Source: CAZCAC01 sp964496575 (GTDB lineage: Bacteria; Planctomycetota; UBA1135; GCA-002686595). From it: a DNA stretch of 64,000 nt. Position numbers and translations under genes: made by a program. Shown in pieces: positions 1-9,164 of this stretch. Position 1 is the stretch's first letter; each line of letters starts with the position of its first letter. The notes under the pieces are model-generated. The model ran no database searches. It was not told the DNA's origin and saw nothing but the letters and a program-made list of their open reading frames with translations. The stretch spans positions 1 to 64,000 of the forward strand of contig CAZCAC010000008.1 of NCBI GenBank assembly GCA_964496575.1, in the 5' to 3' direction.

Positions 1-33
1 CCCCTTCACAAAAAAACCCAACCCGTTCGCCCG

Positions 34-61
34 ACTCCGTACTGCTAACTCCGTACTGCTA
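34..61. repeat. perfect 14-bp tandem duplication at fumarase stop
   Basis: The 14-mer actccgtactgcta occurs twice head to tail at 34-47 and 48-61. The second copy contains the fumarase stop codon (TAG on the minus strand at 59-61), so a second TAG lies 14 bp downstream. This is read directly from the sequence. It looks like a small slippage or duplication event and has no evident function. Confidence 0.9.
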
Positions 62-1669
62 CAGCTGCTGGAAGAAGTCGTTTCCCTTGTCATCGACCAG
101 GATGAACGCGGGGAAGTCGACCACCTCGATCTTGTAGATCGCTTCCATGCCCAGCTCGGGGTACTCGATCAGCTCGACCTTCTTGATGTTTTCGCTGGCC
201 AGGAGGGCGGCCGGACCACCGATCGAACCGAGGTAGAAGCCGCCGTGCTTCTTGCACGCGTCGGTGACCTGCTGCGAGCGGTTGCCCTTGGCGATCATCA
301 CCATCGAGCCGCCGTTCGACTGGAAGAGGTCGACGTAGGAGTCCATCCGACCCGCCGTGGTGGGGCCGAAGGAGCCGGAGGGCATCCCCTCGGGGGTCTT
401 TGCCGGGCCGGCGTAGTAGATCGGGTGGTCCTTGACGTACTGCGGCAGCCCTTCACCGCTGTCGATCCGCTCCTTGAGCTTGGCGTGTGCGATGTCGCGC
501 CCGACGACGATCGTGCCGGTGAGCGAGACCTGCGTCGCGACCGGGTGCTTGGAGAGCTCCGCACAGACCTGCTCCATCGGCTGGTTCAGGTCGATCTTGA
601 CCGCGCCGTGGTCGTGCTTGCCGCCCTTCATCTCGGGCAGGAAGCGACCGGGGTTCTTCTCGAGCTTCTCGAGCCAGACGCCCTCGCGGTTGATCTTGGC
701 CTTGATGTTGCGGTCCGCCGAACAGGAAACGCCCATCCCGACGGGGCACGATGCTCCGTGACGCGGCAAGCGGATCACGCGAACGTCGAGGGCGAAGTGA
801 GCGCCGCCGAACTGCGCGCCGATGCCGGTGTCGCGCGCCGCCTGCAGCATCCTCTCCTCCAGCTCGACGTCGCGGAAGGCGCGCCCGTGTTCGTCACCGC
901 TGGTCGGCAGCGCGTCGAGGTACTTCGACGACGCGAGCTTGACCGTCTTCAGGCACGACTCCGCCGAGGTGCCGCCGACGACGAAGGCGAGGTGGTACGG
1001 CGGGCACGCCGCGGTCCCCAGCGTCTTCATCTTCTCCAGCATGAACTTCTCGAGGCTCTCCGGGTTCAGCAGGGCCTTGGTCTCCTGGTAGAGATAGGTC
1101 TTGTTCCCCGAGCCCCCGCCCTTGCAAAGGAGCAGGAACTTGTACTCCATGCCGGGCACGGAGTAGATGTCGATCTGCGCCGGCAGGTTGGAGCCGGAGT
1201 TCTTCTCCTCGTACATGGTGAGGGGAATCGTCTGCGAGTAGCGCAGGTTCTCGCTCGTGTAGGTCTCGTAGACCCCGCGCGAGAGCAGCTCGGCGTCGTT
1301 CGCGCCGGTCCACACCTGCTGACCCTTCTTGGCCACGATCGTCGCCGTTCCGGTGTCCTGGCAGAGCGGCAGCACCCCCGAGGAGGAGACCTCCGCGTTC
1401 TTCAGGAGCGCCATCGCCACCCCGCGATCGTTCGGCGAGGACCCGGAGTCGGTCAGGATCGCCGCGACCTTCTCCAGGTGCTCGGCACGCAGCATGAAGG
1501 AGACGTCGCAGATCGCCTCGCGAGCCAGCGCCTGCAGCCCTTCCGGCGCCACCTTGAGGATCTCCTGGCCCTCGAACTCGGTGACCGATACGTGGTCGGA
1601 CGTGAGCAGGCGGTACTCGGTCTTGTCCTCACCGAGCGGGAACGGGTCCTGGTAGCTGAACTCCGGCAT
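59..1669 (-). CDS. fumA: class I (iron-sulfur) fumarate hydratase
   Basis: A 536-aa cytosolic enzyme that reversibly hydrates fumarate to L-malate in the TCA cycle using a [4Fe-4S] cluster. Both halves of the FumA/FumB-type single-chain enzyme are present. Cys103 (PLCQDTGT), Cys222 (ACPPYH) and Cys316 (GVSCSADR) are each offset by two from the E. coli FumA cluster ligands 105, 224 and 318 as I recall them. The C-terminal half carries GPTTAGRMDSYVD and GGPAA motifs. The family length is about 548 aa. The frame stays open upstream to 1891, but the ATG at 1669 has an AGGAG about 8 nt before it and begins the conserved protein, so it is taken as the start. It is transcribed away from the next gene; 1670-1923 is a divergent intergenic region. 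Symbol given by family type (FumA/FumB cannot be distinguished). Confidence 0.95.
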   Translation of the reverse strand: MPEFSYQDPFPLGEDKTEYRLLTSDHVSVTEFEGQEILKVAPEGLQALAREAICDVSFMLRAEHLEKVAAILTDSGSSPNDRGVAMALLKNAEVSSSGVLPLCQDTGTATIVAKKGQQVWTGANDAELLSRGVYETYTSENLRYSQTIPLTMYEEKNSGSNLPAQIDIYSVPGMEYKFLLLCKGGGSGNKTYLYQETKALLNPESLEKFMLEKMKTLGTAACPPYHLAFVVGGTSAESCLKTVKLASSKYLDALPTSGDEHGRAFRDVELEERMLQAARDTGIGAQFGGAHFALDVRVIRLPRHGASCPVGMGVSCSADRNIKAKINREGVWLEKLEKNPGRFLPEMKGGKHDHGAVKIDLNQPMEQVCAELSKHPVATQVSLTGTIVVGRDIAHAKLKERIDSGEGLPQYVKDHPIYYAGPAKTPEGMPSGSFGPTTAGRMDSYVDLFQSNGGSMVMIAKGNRSQQVTDACKKHGGFYLGSIGGPAALLASENIKKVELIEYPELGMEAIYKIEVVDFPAFILVDDKGNDFFQQL

Positions 1670-1923
1670 CTTCGTACTCCTCTTGGTTTCGCGCGAATTG
1701 GCGGGCCGGGCATTGTACGACAAGCATCGCGCGCGATCCTCGGTGAGGACCGCGCCGAGGACGGGCGGCACGTCCGAAAAAGGGCGTAGATCGGTGTGCC
1801 CATTGACCCACGTTTCACATCGGCACTGAAAGAGCGCCGGGAGCGAGCCGTACTCGACGAGGGAGGGGGCCGGTCTCCCTCCGCGATCCACGACGGCGCT
1901 CGATCGCCACCGGAGAAGAGAAG

Positions 1924-3843
1924 ATGAGACGAGAGACCCTGCTGCTGCTTTCGCTGTTCCCGATCCTCGCCTCCGCGGAGCTCGCGGCCGACCCGCTGGC
2001 GGGTGCTTCCGGACCGGAAGAGGACGTCGAGCTGGTCGAGGTCCCCTTCACCTCCGATGACTGGAGCTTCGCCGGCTCCGAGGTGGTCGAGTACCTGGGG
2101 CGAAGGGCCCTGCGCGGCGCGGCCTCGCTGAAGGGGGTCGTGCTCGAGAACGGGATCGTCGAGGTAGACGTCGCGGTCACGGGCGAGCGCTGCTTCCCGG
2201 CGGTTAACTTGCGCCGCGTCTCCGCGTCGATGTTCGAGGACTTCTACATCCGGCCGCACAGCCCCGGCAAGTCCGACGCCGTTCAGTACGCCCCGACGTT
2301 CAACGGGCAAGCCGAGTGGCAGCTGTGCAACGGCGAGGGTTTCACCGCCGCCGTCCCGATCCCCTGGAACGAGTGGATCCCCCTGCGGGTGGAGATCTCC
2401 GGCCGCCAGGCGCGTGTCTTCGTCGGAGACCTCGAGCAACCCGCCCTGCGCGTCCACGACCTGAAGCACGAACCGACCTCCGGGGCCCTGATGCTCGTCG
2501 CGCCGCCGGGTGGCCAGGTGCACTGGTCGAACTTCCGCTTCGCCGAGTGTGACGACCTCGCCTTCCCACCGGCGCCGCCCGTCGTGCTCCCCGAGGGAAC
2601 GATCACCGACTGGGAGATCTCCCAGCCTCTGCCGATCGGCAGAGTCGATCTCGAGCGGCACCCCGAGACCCAGGATCTCGGCGAGCTGCGCTGGCGAGAG
2701 GTGTTCTGCGAGCCGAACGGTCTGGTCGACGTCTCGCGCCTCTACCGACGCAACCCGCGGACGCCGGAGGTGGTGGTCGCGAAGGCGATGATCCTCGCCG
2801 AGGAGGCGGGGCGGAAGAAGCTCGTCTTCGGCTACAGCGACGAGATCAGCATCTTCTTCGGCGGCGAGATCCTCTTCACCGGCAACAGCGCCTTCCGCTC
2901 CCGCTCGCCCTCGTTCCTCGGAGCGATCTCCTGGCACGACGCGGTCTTCCTCGACCTGGAGGAGGGCGAGAACGAGCTCCTGCTGCTGGTAGCCGAGGAC
3001 TTCGGCGGCTGGGGGTTCCAGGCCCGGTTGACCGAGATCGGTGCGCCGGCGATCCGGATCGATCCTTCGCTGAGCGAGGCGTGGCTCACCCCGTCGATCT
3101 TCGGTGCGCCTGAATCGGTGACCTTCGACCCCGAGCGCGAGCTCCTCTACGTCTCCAACTACTACCTCACGCCCGCCGGAGGCACGGAGTTCATCTCGCA
3201 GGTGGGCCTGGACGGCAGCATGGTGAAGGGGCGCTGGATCACCGGGCTCGATCACCCTACCGGCATCACGATTCACGACGGTCGCGTCTTCTTCGTCGAG
3301 CGAGCGACACTGACCGAGGCGGACCTGGAGTCGGGGGAGATCCTCGCTCGCCATTCGATCCCCGATCCCGGCTTCCCCAACGACCTCTGTTTCGACGAAG
3401 AGGGCAACGCCTACGTCTCCGACGGCCAGCAGGGACGGATCTACCGCTTCGCCGGCGAGACCGTCGAGATCTGGCTCGACGGCGTTCCCGGCTTCCAGCC
3501 GAACGGACTCTTCGCGCGCGGGGGCGAGCTCTTCGCCGGTGACTCCGGGAGCGGCTCCGTGGTGGCGATCGACCTCGAGAACCGAACGCTCCGCCAGGTC
3601 GCCTTTCTCGAGCACGGTTCGATCGTCGACGGCTTGTGGGTTGCGGAGGATGGCGGTGTGCTCACCTCTGACTACAACGGCCGGCTGTACCGCTTCGACC
3701 CCGACGGCGGGCGGACGGTGCTCCTCGACACGACGCGCGCTCGCCACAACCTGGCGGACCTCACCTACCTGCCCGAGCAGGGACTCCTGGTGATCCCGAC
3801 CCTGGTCGGCGGGCACCTGCGGGCGTACGCCTACGACTGGTAG
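1924..3843 (+). CDS. secreted lectin-fold plus NHL/SMP-30-type beta-propeller protein
   Basis: A 639-aa protein with a signal peptide (about residues 1-19, ending ILASA). Residues about 40-210 resemble a concanavalin-like / DUF1080-type laminin-G fold, a family seen in keto-disaccharide hydrolases (VPIPWNEWIPLRVEISGRQ, then VHWSNFRFAE). The middle (about 220-375) looks like a second beta-sandwich. Residues about 395-639 form an NHL/SMP-30-like six-bladed propeller with repeats such as GAPESVTFDPERELLYVSN, PNDLCFDEEGNAYVSDG and GLWVAEDGGVLTSDYNG. GGAG sits 8 nt before the ATG. It is probably a periplasmic or surface sugar-binding or lactonase-like protein. The exact reaction is not determinable, and no catalytic residues were identified. 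It stands alone, divergent from fumarase. Confidence 0.7.
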   Translation: MRRETLLLLSLFPILASAELAADPLAGASGPEEDVELVEVPFTSDDWSFAGSEVVEYLGRRALRGAASLKGVVLENGIVEVDVAVTGERCFPAVNLRRVSASMFEDFYIRPHSPGKSDAVQYAPTFNGQAEWQLCNGEGFTAAVPIPWNEWIPLRVEISGRQARVFVGDLEQPALRVHDLKHEPTSGALMLVAPPGGQVHWSNFRFAECDDLAFPPAPPVVLPEGTITDWEISQPLPIGRVDLERHPETQDLGELRWREVFCEPNGLVDVSRLYRRNPRTPEVVVAKAMILAEEAGRKKLVFGYSDEISIFFGGEILFTGNSAFRSRSPSFLGAISWHDAVFLDLEEGENELLLLVAEDFGGWGFQARLTEIGAPAIRIDPSLSEAWLTPSIFGAPESVTFDPERELLYVSNYYLTPAGGTEFISQVGLDGSMVKGRWITGLDHPTGITIHDGRVFFVERATLTEADLESGEILARHSIPDPGFPNDLCFDEEGNAYVSDGQQGRIYRFAGETVEIWLDGVPGFQPNGLFARGGELFAGDSGSGSVVAIDLENRTLRQVAFLEHGSIVDGLWVAEDGGVLTSDYNGRLYRFDPDGGRTVLLDTTRARHNLADLTYLPEQGLLVIPTLVGGHLRAYAYDW

Positions 3844-3969
3844 CCGGGCATCCCTGTCGGCAGGGCCCCCCCTCCGTTCGGAAGAGCTTAAGCTGGGCTT
3901 CAGGCGGTCCTTCTAGAGTGCCTTCGTGTACTCCCGAGACCCGCACCATCCGTGATCGGAGGAACCCAA

Positions 3970-4647
3970 ATGAAGCCGAAACGCACCGCCCGATTCCCGC
4001 TCGCTCTCGTCCCCGTGATCCTGCTCGCCTCGTTCTGCCTGCCTACGCTGCCCGGGCAGCCGGTGAGCCCGGCAGACGAGGAGGAACAGGAGCTCGATCC
4101 CCGAGACGTGGTGAGACACGCGAAAGTCTCCTTGCGCCAGGCGATTCAGAGCGCCTTGAAGGTCCAGCCCGGCATCGCGGTCGAAGCTGCCCTGGAAGGC
4201 GAGGTCGAGAAGGGCAAGACGGGGATCGCCTACGAGGTGATGGTCGTCGCCGGCGAGGAGCTCTACGAGGTCAAGCTCGACCCGACGAACGGCGAAGTCA
4301 TCGAGAAGACGAAGGAGACCGACGAGGAGGCGCAGGACGAGCTCCGCGAATTCCGGACGGTCCTGCGTCACACGGATCTCACCCTCGACGTTCTGGTCGC
4401 GAAGGCCGAGGAGATCGTCAAGGGTCACGTCGTGGCGACGACCCTCCAGTTCGACGACGGCGGCCCCGAGTGCGAGGTGTTCTTCGTCAACGGTCGCTAC
4501 GTGATCGAGACCAGCCTGGAGGCCCGGGCCGGCCACCTCATCGAGATCGAGCTGCTCGGCGTCCGAGAGGAGGGGGACGACGAAGAAGAGGACGATGGGG
4601 ATGAAGATGACGATGATGATGACGAGGACGATGACGACGACGACTGA
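3970..4647 (+). CDS. secreted PepSY-type protein with poly-Asp/Glu tail
   Basis: A 225-aa protein. An ATG at 3970 preceded by GGAGG is preferred over the in-frame GTG at 3952. A signal peptide (about 1-30) leads into two PepSY-like repeats: one around LRQAIQSALKVQPGIAVEA...YEVKLDPTNGEVIE, and a second around DVLVAKAEEIVKGHVVATT...IEIELLGV. The last about 26 residues are almost entirely Asp and Glu, encoded by gat/gac repeats. PepSY proteins are often periplasmic partners of membrane sensors or peptidases. The gene lies 30 bp upstream of a response regulator and histidine kinase on the same strand, so it is likely their target or an accessory sensor. The acidic tail suggests divalent cation binding, by inference only. 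Confidence 0.75.
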   Translation: MKPKRTARFPLALVPVILLASFCLPTLPGQPVSPADEEEQELDPRDVVRHAKVSLRQAIQSALKVQPGIAVEAALEGEVEKGKTGIAYEVMVVAGEELYEVKLDPTNGEVIEKTKETDEEAQDELREFRTVLRHTDLTLDVLVAKAEEIVKGHVVATTLQFDDGGPECEVFFVNGRYVIETSLEARAGHLIEIELLGVREEGDDEEEDDGDEDDDDDDEDDDDDD

Positions 4648-4677
4648 TCCTCCCCCTGCCCCGACCGAGGTGACTTC

Positions 4678-5364
4678 ATGACGCGGCTCCTCCTGGTCGA
4701 AGACGAAGTCCTGTTGGCCCGGTCGCTCCTGATCGGGCTGCGAGACGATCGTTTCATCGTCGACTACGCCTGCGACGGCGAGGAAGCTCTGCTCGCGCTG
4801 GCGGGCGTCCCCTACGACCTCCTGATCCTCGACCTGCGCCTGCCCAGGGTCCACGGTCTGGAGATCTGCCGCCAGCTGCGCAGGAACGGTTCGGACCTGC
4901 CGATCCTGGCCTTGACCGCCTGTGATTCCACGGAAGACGTCGTCGCCGGCCTCGACGCCGGAGCGGACGACTATCTGACGAAACCATTCGAGTTCGCCGA
5001 GCTCCTGGCGAGGGTCCGCGCCCTCCTCCGTCGCCACGCGACCGGCCGCTCCTCCTGCCTGGAGCTCGCCGATCTCGCCGTCGACACCCGCGCGCGAAAG
5101 GCCTGGCGCGGCGAGCAGGAGCTCTCCCTCAGCGACCTGGAGTACCGGCTCCTCGAGCACCTCGCCCGGAACGCCGGCTTCGTGCAGTCGAAGAGTCGGC
5201 TCGCAGCCTCGCTATGGGAAGACGAGCTCGGACCCGAGTCGAACGCCCTCGAGGTGCACATCTCGAACCTGCGCCGCAAGCTCGACGACGGCCAGGCGAC
5301 GAGGCTCCTGCACACCCGGCGCGGCGCCGGCTACGTCCTGGAGGAGGCGGAGGCGAGCTCTTGA
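4678..5364 (+). CDS. OmpR/PhoB-family response regulator
   Basis: A 228-aa two-component response regulator. The receiver domain (1-120) has the acidic pocket E8/D9, the phospho-acceptor D52 (LLILDLRLP), T80 and K102 (LTKPF). The C-terminal winged-helix DNA-binding domain (about 130-224) has the typical ending NALEVHISNLRRKL...HTRRGAGYVL. Asp52 phosphorylation by the kinase encoded next is expected to control DNA binding. The start is the ATG at 4678 with a GAGG upstream. The stop overlaps the kinase start as TTGA, so the two are translationally coupled. The nearest candidate target is the PepSY gene just upstream. Confidence 0.95.
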   Translation: MTRLLLVEDEVLLARSLLIGLRDDRFIVDYACDGEEALLALAGVPYDLLILDLRLPRVHGLEICRQLRRNGSDLPILALTACDSTEDVVAGLDAGADDYLTKPFEFAELLARVRALLRRHATGRSSCLELADLAVDTRARKAWRGEQELSLSDLEYRLLEHLARNAGFVQSKSRLAASLWEDELGPESNALEVHISNLRRKLDDGQATRLLHTRRGAGYVLEEAEASS

Positions 5365-6800
5365 AGCCGCTCTCGATCCGGTCGCGCGTCACGACGTGGT
5401 TCGTAACCCTGACAGCGCTCCTCTTGATCGCCTTCTCGGCGACGCTGTTCGTGGCTATCCGTCGCGTATCGCTCGAGGGCCTGGACGCGAAGTTGCTCGC
5501 CACCGCGGAGGGATTCGCCTCGATCTGCGAGTGGGAGGAGGATCTCGGCGTGGTCGAGTTCGAGCTCGGAGACGAGCTGGCCGCTCAGCTCTCCGCCTCA
5601 TCGCCGGGACGATCCGTGGAGGTCTGGACCTGGCCCGCCAGCGAGCTGCTACACCGCTCCGGCCGGGTCCTCGAAGCGCCGATCAGCGAGTCGGCCGGAA
5701 GTACTGGTGCCGCCACGATGCCGCCGCTGCTCGACTACCGGACCTTCCAGCCGGAGGATGGCCCTCCCCTCCGACTCTGCACCGCGCTGATCCACATCCC
5801 CGCGCGCGCCGCCGCCGGTGGCGAGCCCTCGAAACAACCCTTCAGCGTGCTGGTTCGCGTGGCCGAGAACCTAGATCCGCTGAACCGTACTCTTGCGGGA
5901 ATCGGATGGGTCCTCTGCTTGCTCGCCGCCGGCGCTCTGCTGGCCGCCGTGGGTTTCGGCCTGTTCCTCTCCCGCAAGGTCGTCCAGCCGCTCCGCGCAC
6001 TAGGCACCGCGGCCTCGAAAGTCGGTTCGCGCAAGGAGACCCTCATGCCCCGCCGTGGCTCGAACGACGAGGTCGATCAGCTCGCTGAGATACTCGACGG
6101 CTCGTTCCGCTCGCTGGAGAAGGCGATCGAGGAGCAGGCTCGTTTCACCGCGAACGCCTCCCACGAGCTGCGCAACCCGATCTCGATCATTCGCAATGCC
6201 GCGGAGGTCGCCTTGCGAAAGGAGCGGGAGCCTCAGCAGTACCGCGAGCTGTTTCGCGACGTCCACGTCACCGCGAAGCGAATGGGTGTGATCGTCGAAG
6301 CACTGCTCCTCCTCGCGCGGGTCGACGTGGGGACCGCCGAGGTGTCCTTCGAGGAGGTGGACCTCTCCGACGTCGTGTCCACGGCGGTCGACGAGATCGA
6401 GATGGATGGCGATGAGCGACGCATCGCCTTCGAGGCGAACGGTCCGGCGCTCGTCCGGGGAGACCGGAGGCTCCTGCGGATCCTCCTCGACAATCTGCTC
6501 TCGAACGCGATCGCTCACTCGAACCCGGGATCCGCGATCGAGGTCGCGCTGGCGGAGGAGAGCGATCAGGACCTCGTGCTGAGCGTCTGCAACGACGGGC
6601 CCGGGATTCCCCAGGACGAACGAGAGCGCGTCTTCGACCGCTTTCATCGCCTGGAGGAGAACGGACGGAAGACATCCGGAGCAGGTCTGGGGCTCTCCAT
6701 CGTATCCGCCATCGCCGGTCTGCACTCCGCCCGGTGTCGGATCGAGGATCAGCCGCCCTCGACCTGTTTCCGGGTCGTCTTCGAGCAAGCGTCCAGATAG
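5361..6800 (+). CDS. HAMP-domain sensor histidine kinase
   Basis: A 479-aa inner-membrane kinase. TM1 is about residues 12-33, followed by a sensor region of about 145 residues, TM2 about 180-203 and HAMP (SRKVVQPLRALGTAASKVGS). The HisKA H-box FTANASHELRNP has the phospho-acceptor H268. The HATPase_c domain has the N-box (LLDNLLSNAIAHS), G1 (NDGPGIP), the F-box region (VFDRFHRLE) and G2 (GAGLGLSIV). The frame is open further upstream inside the regulator gene. The coupled TTG at 5361, with GGAGGCG before it, gives a normal kinase N terminus and overlaps the regulator stop by TTGA. It forms a system with the adjacent OmpR-type regulator and probably the PepSY protein. The signal is unknown. 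Confidence 0.93.
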   Translation: MKPLSIRSRVTTWFVTLTALLLIAFSATLFVAIRRVSLEGLDAKLLATAEGFASICEWEEDLGVVEFELGDELAAQLSASSPGRSVEVWTWPASELLHRSGRVLEAPISESAGSTGAATMPPLLDYRTFQPEDGPPLRLCTALIHIPARAAAGGEPSKQPFSVLVRVAENLDPLNRTLAGIGWVLCLLAAGALLAAVGFGLFLSRKVVQPLRALGTAASKVGSRKETLMPRRGSNDEVDQLAEILDGSFRSLEKAIEEQARFTANASHELRNPISIIRNAAEVALRKEREPQQYRELFRDVHVTAKRMGVIVEALLLLARVDVGTAEVSFEEVDLSDVVSTAVDEIEMDGDERRIAFEANGPALVRGDRRLLRILLDNLLSNAIAHSNPGSAIEVALAEESDQDLVLSVCNDGPGIPQDERERVFDRFHRLEENGRKTSGAGLGLSIVSAIAGLHSARCRIEDQPPSTCFRVVFEQASR

Positions 6801-6968
6801 AGCGGCTCTACGGCCTCGACCGGGGGGCACTCGACGAGGCGTTCCTCCACAGCTGCCCGCCCGACGCGCGGCGCGGTTCGTTCCGGGAGGTGGTTCGGGG
6901 CGCCCGGACTCGCTACGGTGCGCTCGCGCCAGTCGACGCGCCCAACGTGAAGAGCCGAGGTGGGGAAG

Positions 6969-8651
6969 ATGAAGAGCAAGACGAACCTGATCGCGATCCT
7001 GTGCGTGTGGATCGCCGTCCTCTGGTGCCCTCGTTCCGCGGTGGCGCAGGACGCGGAGAAGGAACCGGCGCCGGCGGTGGGGCAAACCGGGTCCGAGGAG
7101 ATCCAGGAGGGGACGCTCGCGATGCTGCGAGCGATCTCGGAGACGCTCGAGGTCTGGGGGGCCGAGCTGAAGGATGCGCGATCCGCGCTCGGGCGGGCAG
7201 TGGAGCTGGAGCAGCAGGAGGAGCTGCGGGGCGAGATCTCTCGCCTCGAAGGGGAGATTCGTCGCCTGGAGGGTGACTTCGAGGCGCTGGCGACCGGGCT
7301 CGACCTCGAGAACTTCCGGGCGGAGCTGCACTCGCCGATGGATCTGCGCGAGGAGGTGGAGGGGCTGCTCCGGCCGCTGCTCCAGGAGCTGAAGGAGGCG
7401 ACGGAAGCGCCGAGGCAGATCGAACAGCTGCGCCAGGACCTCACCCGACTCGAGGAGCGCAAGGCGCTGGCGGATCGGGCGATCGAGCGTATCGACACGC
7501 TGCTGGCCGAGAACGAGGACCCCGCGCTGGCCTCGGTGCTGACCGCCGCGCGGACGCACTGGCACACGGAGCGGCGCCAGCTCGAGAACCAGTGGACGAT
7601 CACCGACTTCCAGCTGGAGCGCCTGCTGGAGAACCGCCGTTCGCTGATCGAGTCGTCGAGCGACCTGGCGAGCACGTTCTTCGCCAGCAGGGGGATGCAC
7701 CTCCTGCTCGCCCTCGGAGCCTTCATCGCCGTGTTCGTCGGGTTCCGGGTGGTGTACCACCTGATCATCCGTGCACGCCGCGGCCGCGCTCGATCGTTCT
7801 ACTCACGCCTGACCCGGGTGCTGTTCCTCTTCACCGCCTTCTTCGCGGCGACGCTGGCGGTGCTGCTGGTGCTCTATGCGGAGGGAGACTGGGTCCTGCT
7901 CGGCCTCGCCCTGATCTTCCTCGCCGGGCTCGGGTGGGCCGGTCGCCAGGCGGCGCCGCGATTCGTGGAACAGGTGCGGCTGTTGCTGAACCTCGGTTCG
8001 GTGAGAGAGGACGAGCGCGTGGTGATCGATGGGGTCCCGTTTCGTGTGGTGTCGTTGAACCTGCACTCGACGCTGGTGAACCCGATGCTGACCGGCGGTC
8101 ATATCCGACGTTCGCTGAACAGCCTGATGGACATGGAGTCGCGGCCGTGCAAGAAGGACGAGGTGTGGTTTCCGTGCCGCCAGGACGAGTGGGTGCGTCT
8201 CAGCGACGGCACGCGCGGGAAGGTCCTCTATCAGGGCCCGGAGTTCGTGCAGCTCATGTGCAAGGGTGGCGCGAAGATCACCTACCCGACCACCGAGTTC
8301 CTCGGCCTGTTCCCGAAGAACCTCTCCACGGACTTCCGCATCCACGAGACCTTCGGTATCGACTACGAGCACCAGGCGATCTGCACCGACGAGGTGCCGC
8401 ACAAGATGCGCAAGGCCCTGCTGGAGCGGCTGACGGCTCAGATCGGCGCGGACAACGTCCGCAAGATCAAGGTCGAGTTCAAGAGCGCCGGTGCGTCATC
8501 CCTCGACTACGCCGCCCTCTGCGACTTCGCCGGCGCGGTGGCGGCGGACTCCGACGTCCTGCAGCGCGCGATCCAGCGGATCCTGGTCGAGGTCTGCAAC
8601 GAGGAAGGGTGGGTGATTCCGTTCACGCAGGTGACGGTGCACCAGGCGTAG
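6969..8651 (+). CDS. MscS-family mechanosensitive channel protein
   Basis: A 560-aa membrane protein. A signal peptide (about 1-26) is followed by a long charged coiled-coil region (about 45-210), three membrane segments (near MHLLLALGAFIAVFVGFRVV, LFLFTAFFAATLAVLLVLYA and WVLLGLALIFLAGLGWAG) and a beta/alpha cytoplasmic domain ending FTQVTVHQA. The pore-like segment after TM3 and the C-terminal domain (HETFGIDYEH...VEVCNEEGWVIP) fit the MscS fold. The periplasmic coiled coil is like those of larger MscS/MscK relatives. It probably releases solutes on hypo-osmotic shock. The glycine/alanine pore helix is less canonical than in E. coli MscS. The ATG at 6969, with GAGG upstream, is chosen over the GTG at 6960. 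Confidence 0.75.
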   Translation: MKSKTNLIAILCVWIAVLWCPRSAVAQDAEKEPAPAVGQTGSEEIQEGTLAMLRAISETLEVWGAELKDARSALGRAVELEQQEELRGEISRLEGEIRRLEGDFEALATGLDLENFRAELHSPMDLREEVEGLLRPLLQELKEATEAPRQIEQLRQDLTRLEERKALADRAIERIDTLLAENEDPALASVLTAARTHWHTERRQLENQWTITDFQLERLLENRRSLIESSSDLASTFFASRGMHLLLALGAFIAVFVGFRVVYHLIIRARRGRARSFYSRLTRVLFLFTAFFAATLAVLLVLYAEGDWVLLGLALIFLAGLGWAGRQAAPRFVEQVRLLLNLGSVREDERVVIDGVPFRVVSLNLHSTLVNPMLTGGHIRRSLNSLMDMESRPCKKDEVWFPCRQDEWVRLSDGTRGKVLYQGPEFVQLMCKGGAKITYPTTEFLGLFPKNLSTDFRIHETFGIDYEHQAICTDEVPHKMRKALLERLTAQIGADNVRKIKVEFKSAGASSLDYAALCDFAGAVAADSDVLQRAIQRILVEVCNEEGWVIPFTQVTVHQA

Positions 8652-8727
8652 CCGGCGCCGAGTGAACAGCTCCACGGCTCATCGGTCGTGGGAGCGTGGA
8701 TGGTAGACGACAGATGTGGAGGCAAGC

Positions 8728-9111
8728 ATGACCGACGACCCGATCAGACAGGACGCCGAAGCGAAATCCGCCCCCCGCTTCCTCATCGCCCACACGGGCG
8801 ACATCGAGGCCGTTCCGTGTCCCTGTGGCATGACGAGACGGGCGTTCACCGGCGATCCCGACCAGGTCGCCTCGCTGCACGTGGTCGACGTCCGCGGCGA
8901 GGCGACCGCGCACTACCACAAGAAGCTGACGGAGATCTACTTCGTCCTCCAGGGGGAGGGCGAGATCGAGCTCGACGGCGTGCGCTATCCGGTCGAGTCC
9001 GGGAGCGCGATCCTGATCAAGCCCGGCTGCCGCCACCGGGCTCTCGGGAACCTCCGGATCGTGAACGTGCCCATTCCCGCCTTCGATCCCGAGGACGAGT
9101 GGTTCGACTGA
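8728..9111 (+). CDS. small single-domain cupin
   Basis: A 127-aa soluble protein with one cupin barrel. Cupin motif 1 (HYHKKLTEIYFVLQGEGEIE) supplies two His and a Glu metal ligand, and motif 2 (GSAILIKPGCRHRALGN) supplies the last His. All four usual metal ligands are present. Such small cupins are isomerases, dioxygenase-like enzymes or binding proteins; the substrate cannot be told from sequence. The start ATG at 8728 has GGAGG just upstream and is preferred over the GTG at 8716. It lies 76 bp after the MscS gene on the same strand and converges on the minus-strand operon at 9165. Confidence 0.85.
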   Translation: MTDDPIRQDAEAKSAPRFLIAHTGDIEAVPCPCGMTRRAFTGDPDQVASLHVVDVRGEATAHYHKKLTEIYFVLQGEGEIELDGVRYPVESGSAILIKPGCRHRALGNLRIVNVPIPAFDPEDEWFD

Positions 9112-9164
9112 ACCACCCGGATCCAGGGCGGTTCAGCGCGGGGGGGAACAGCGGTTACCGCTTC

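Noticed and set aside
1453..3816. 787-codon open frame on the minus strand
   Set aside because: Antisense to the secreted lectin/propeller gene and the fumarase start; its Arg/Glu/Val-rich low-complexity translation is the usual shadow in GC-rich DNA.
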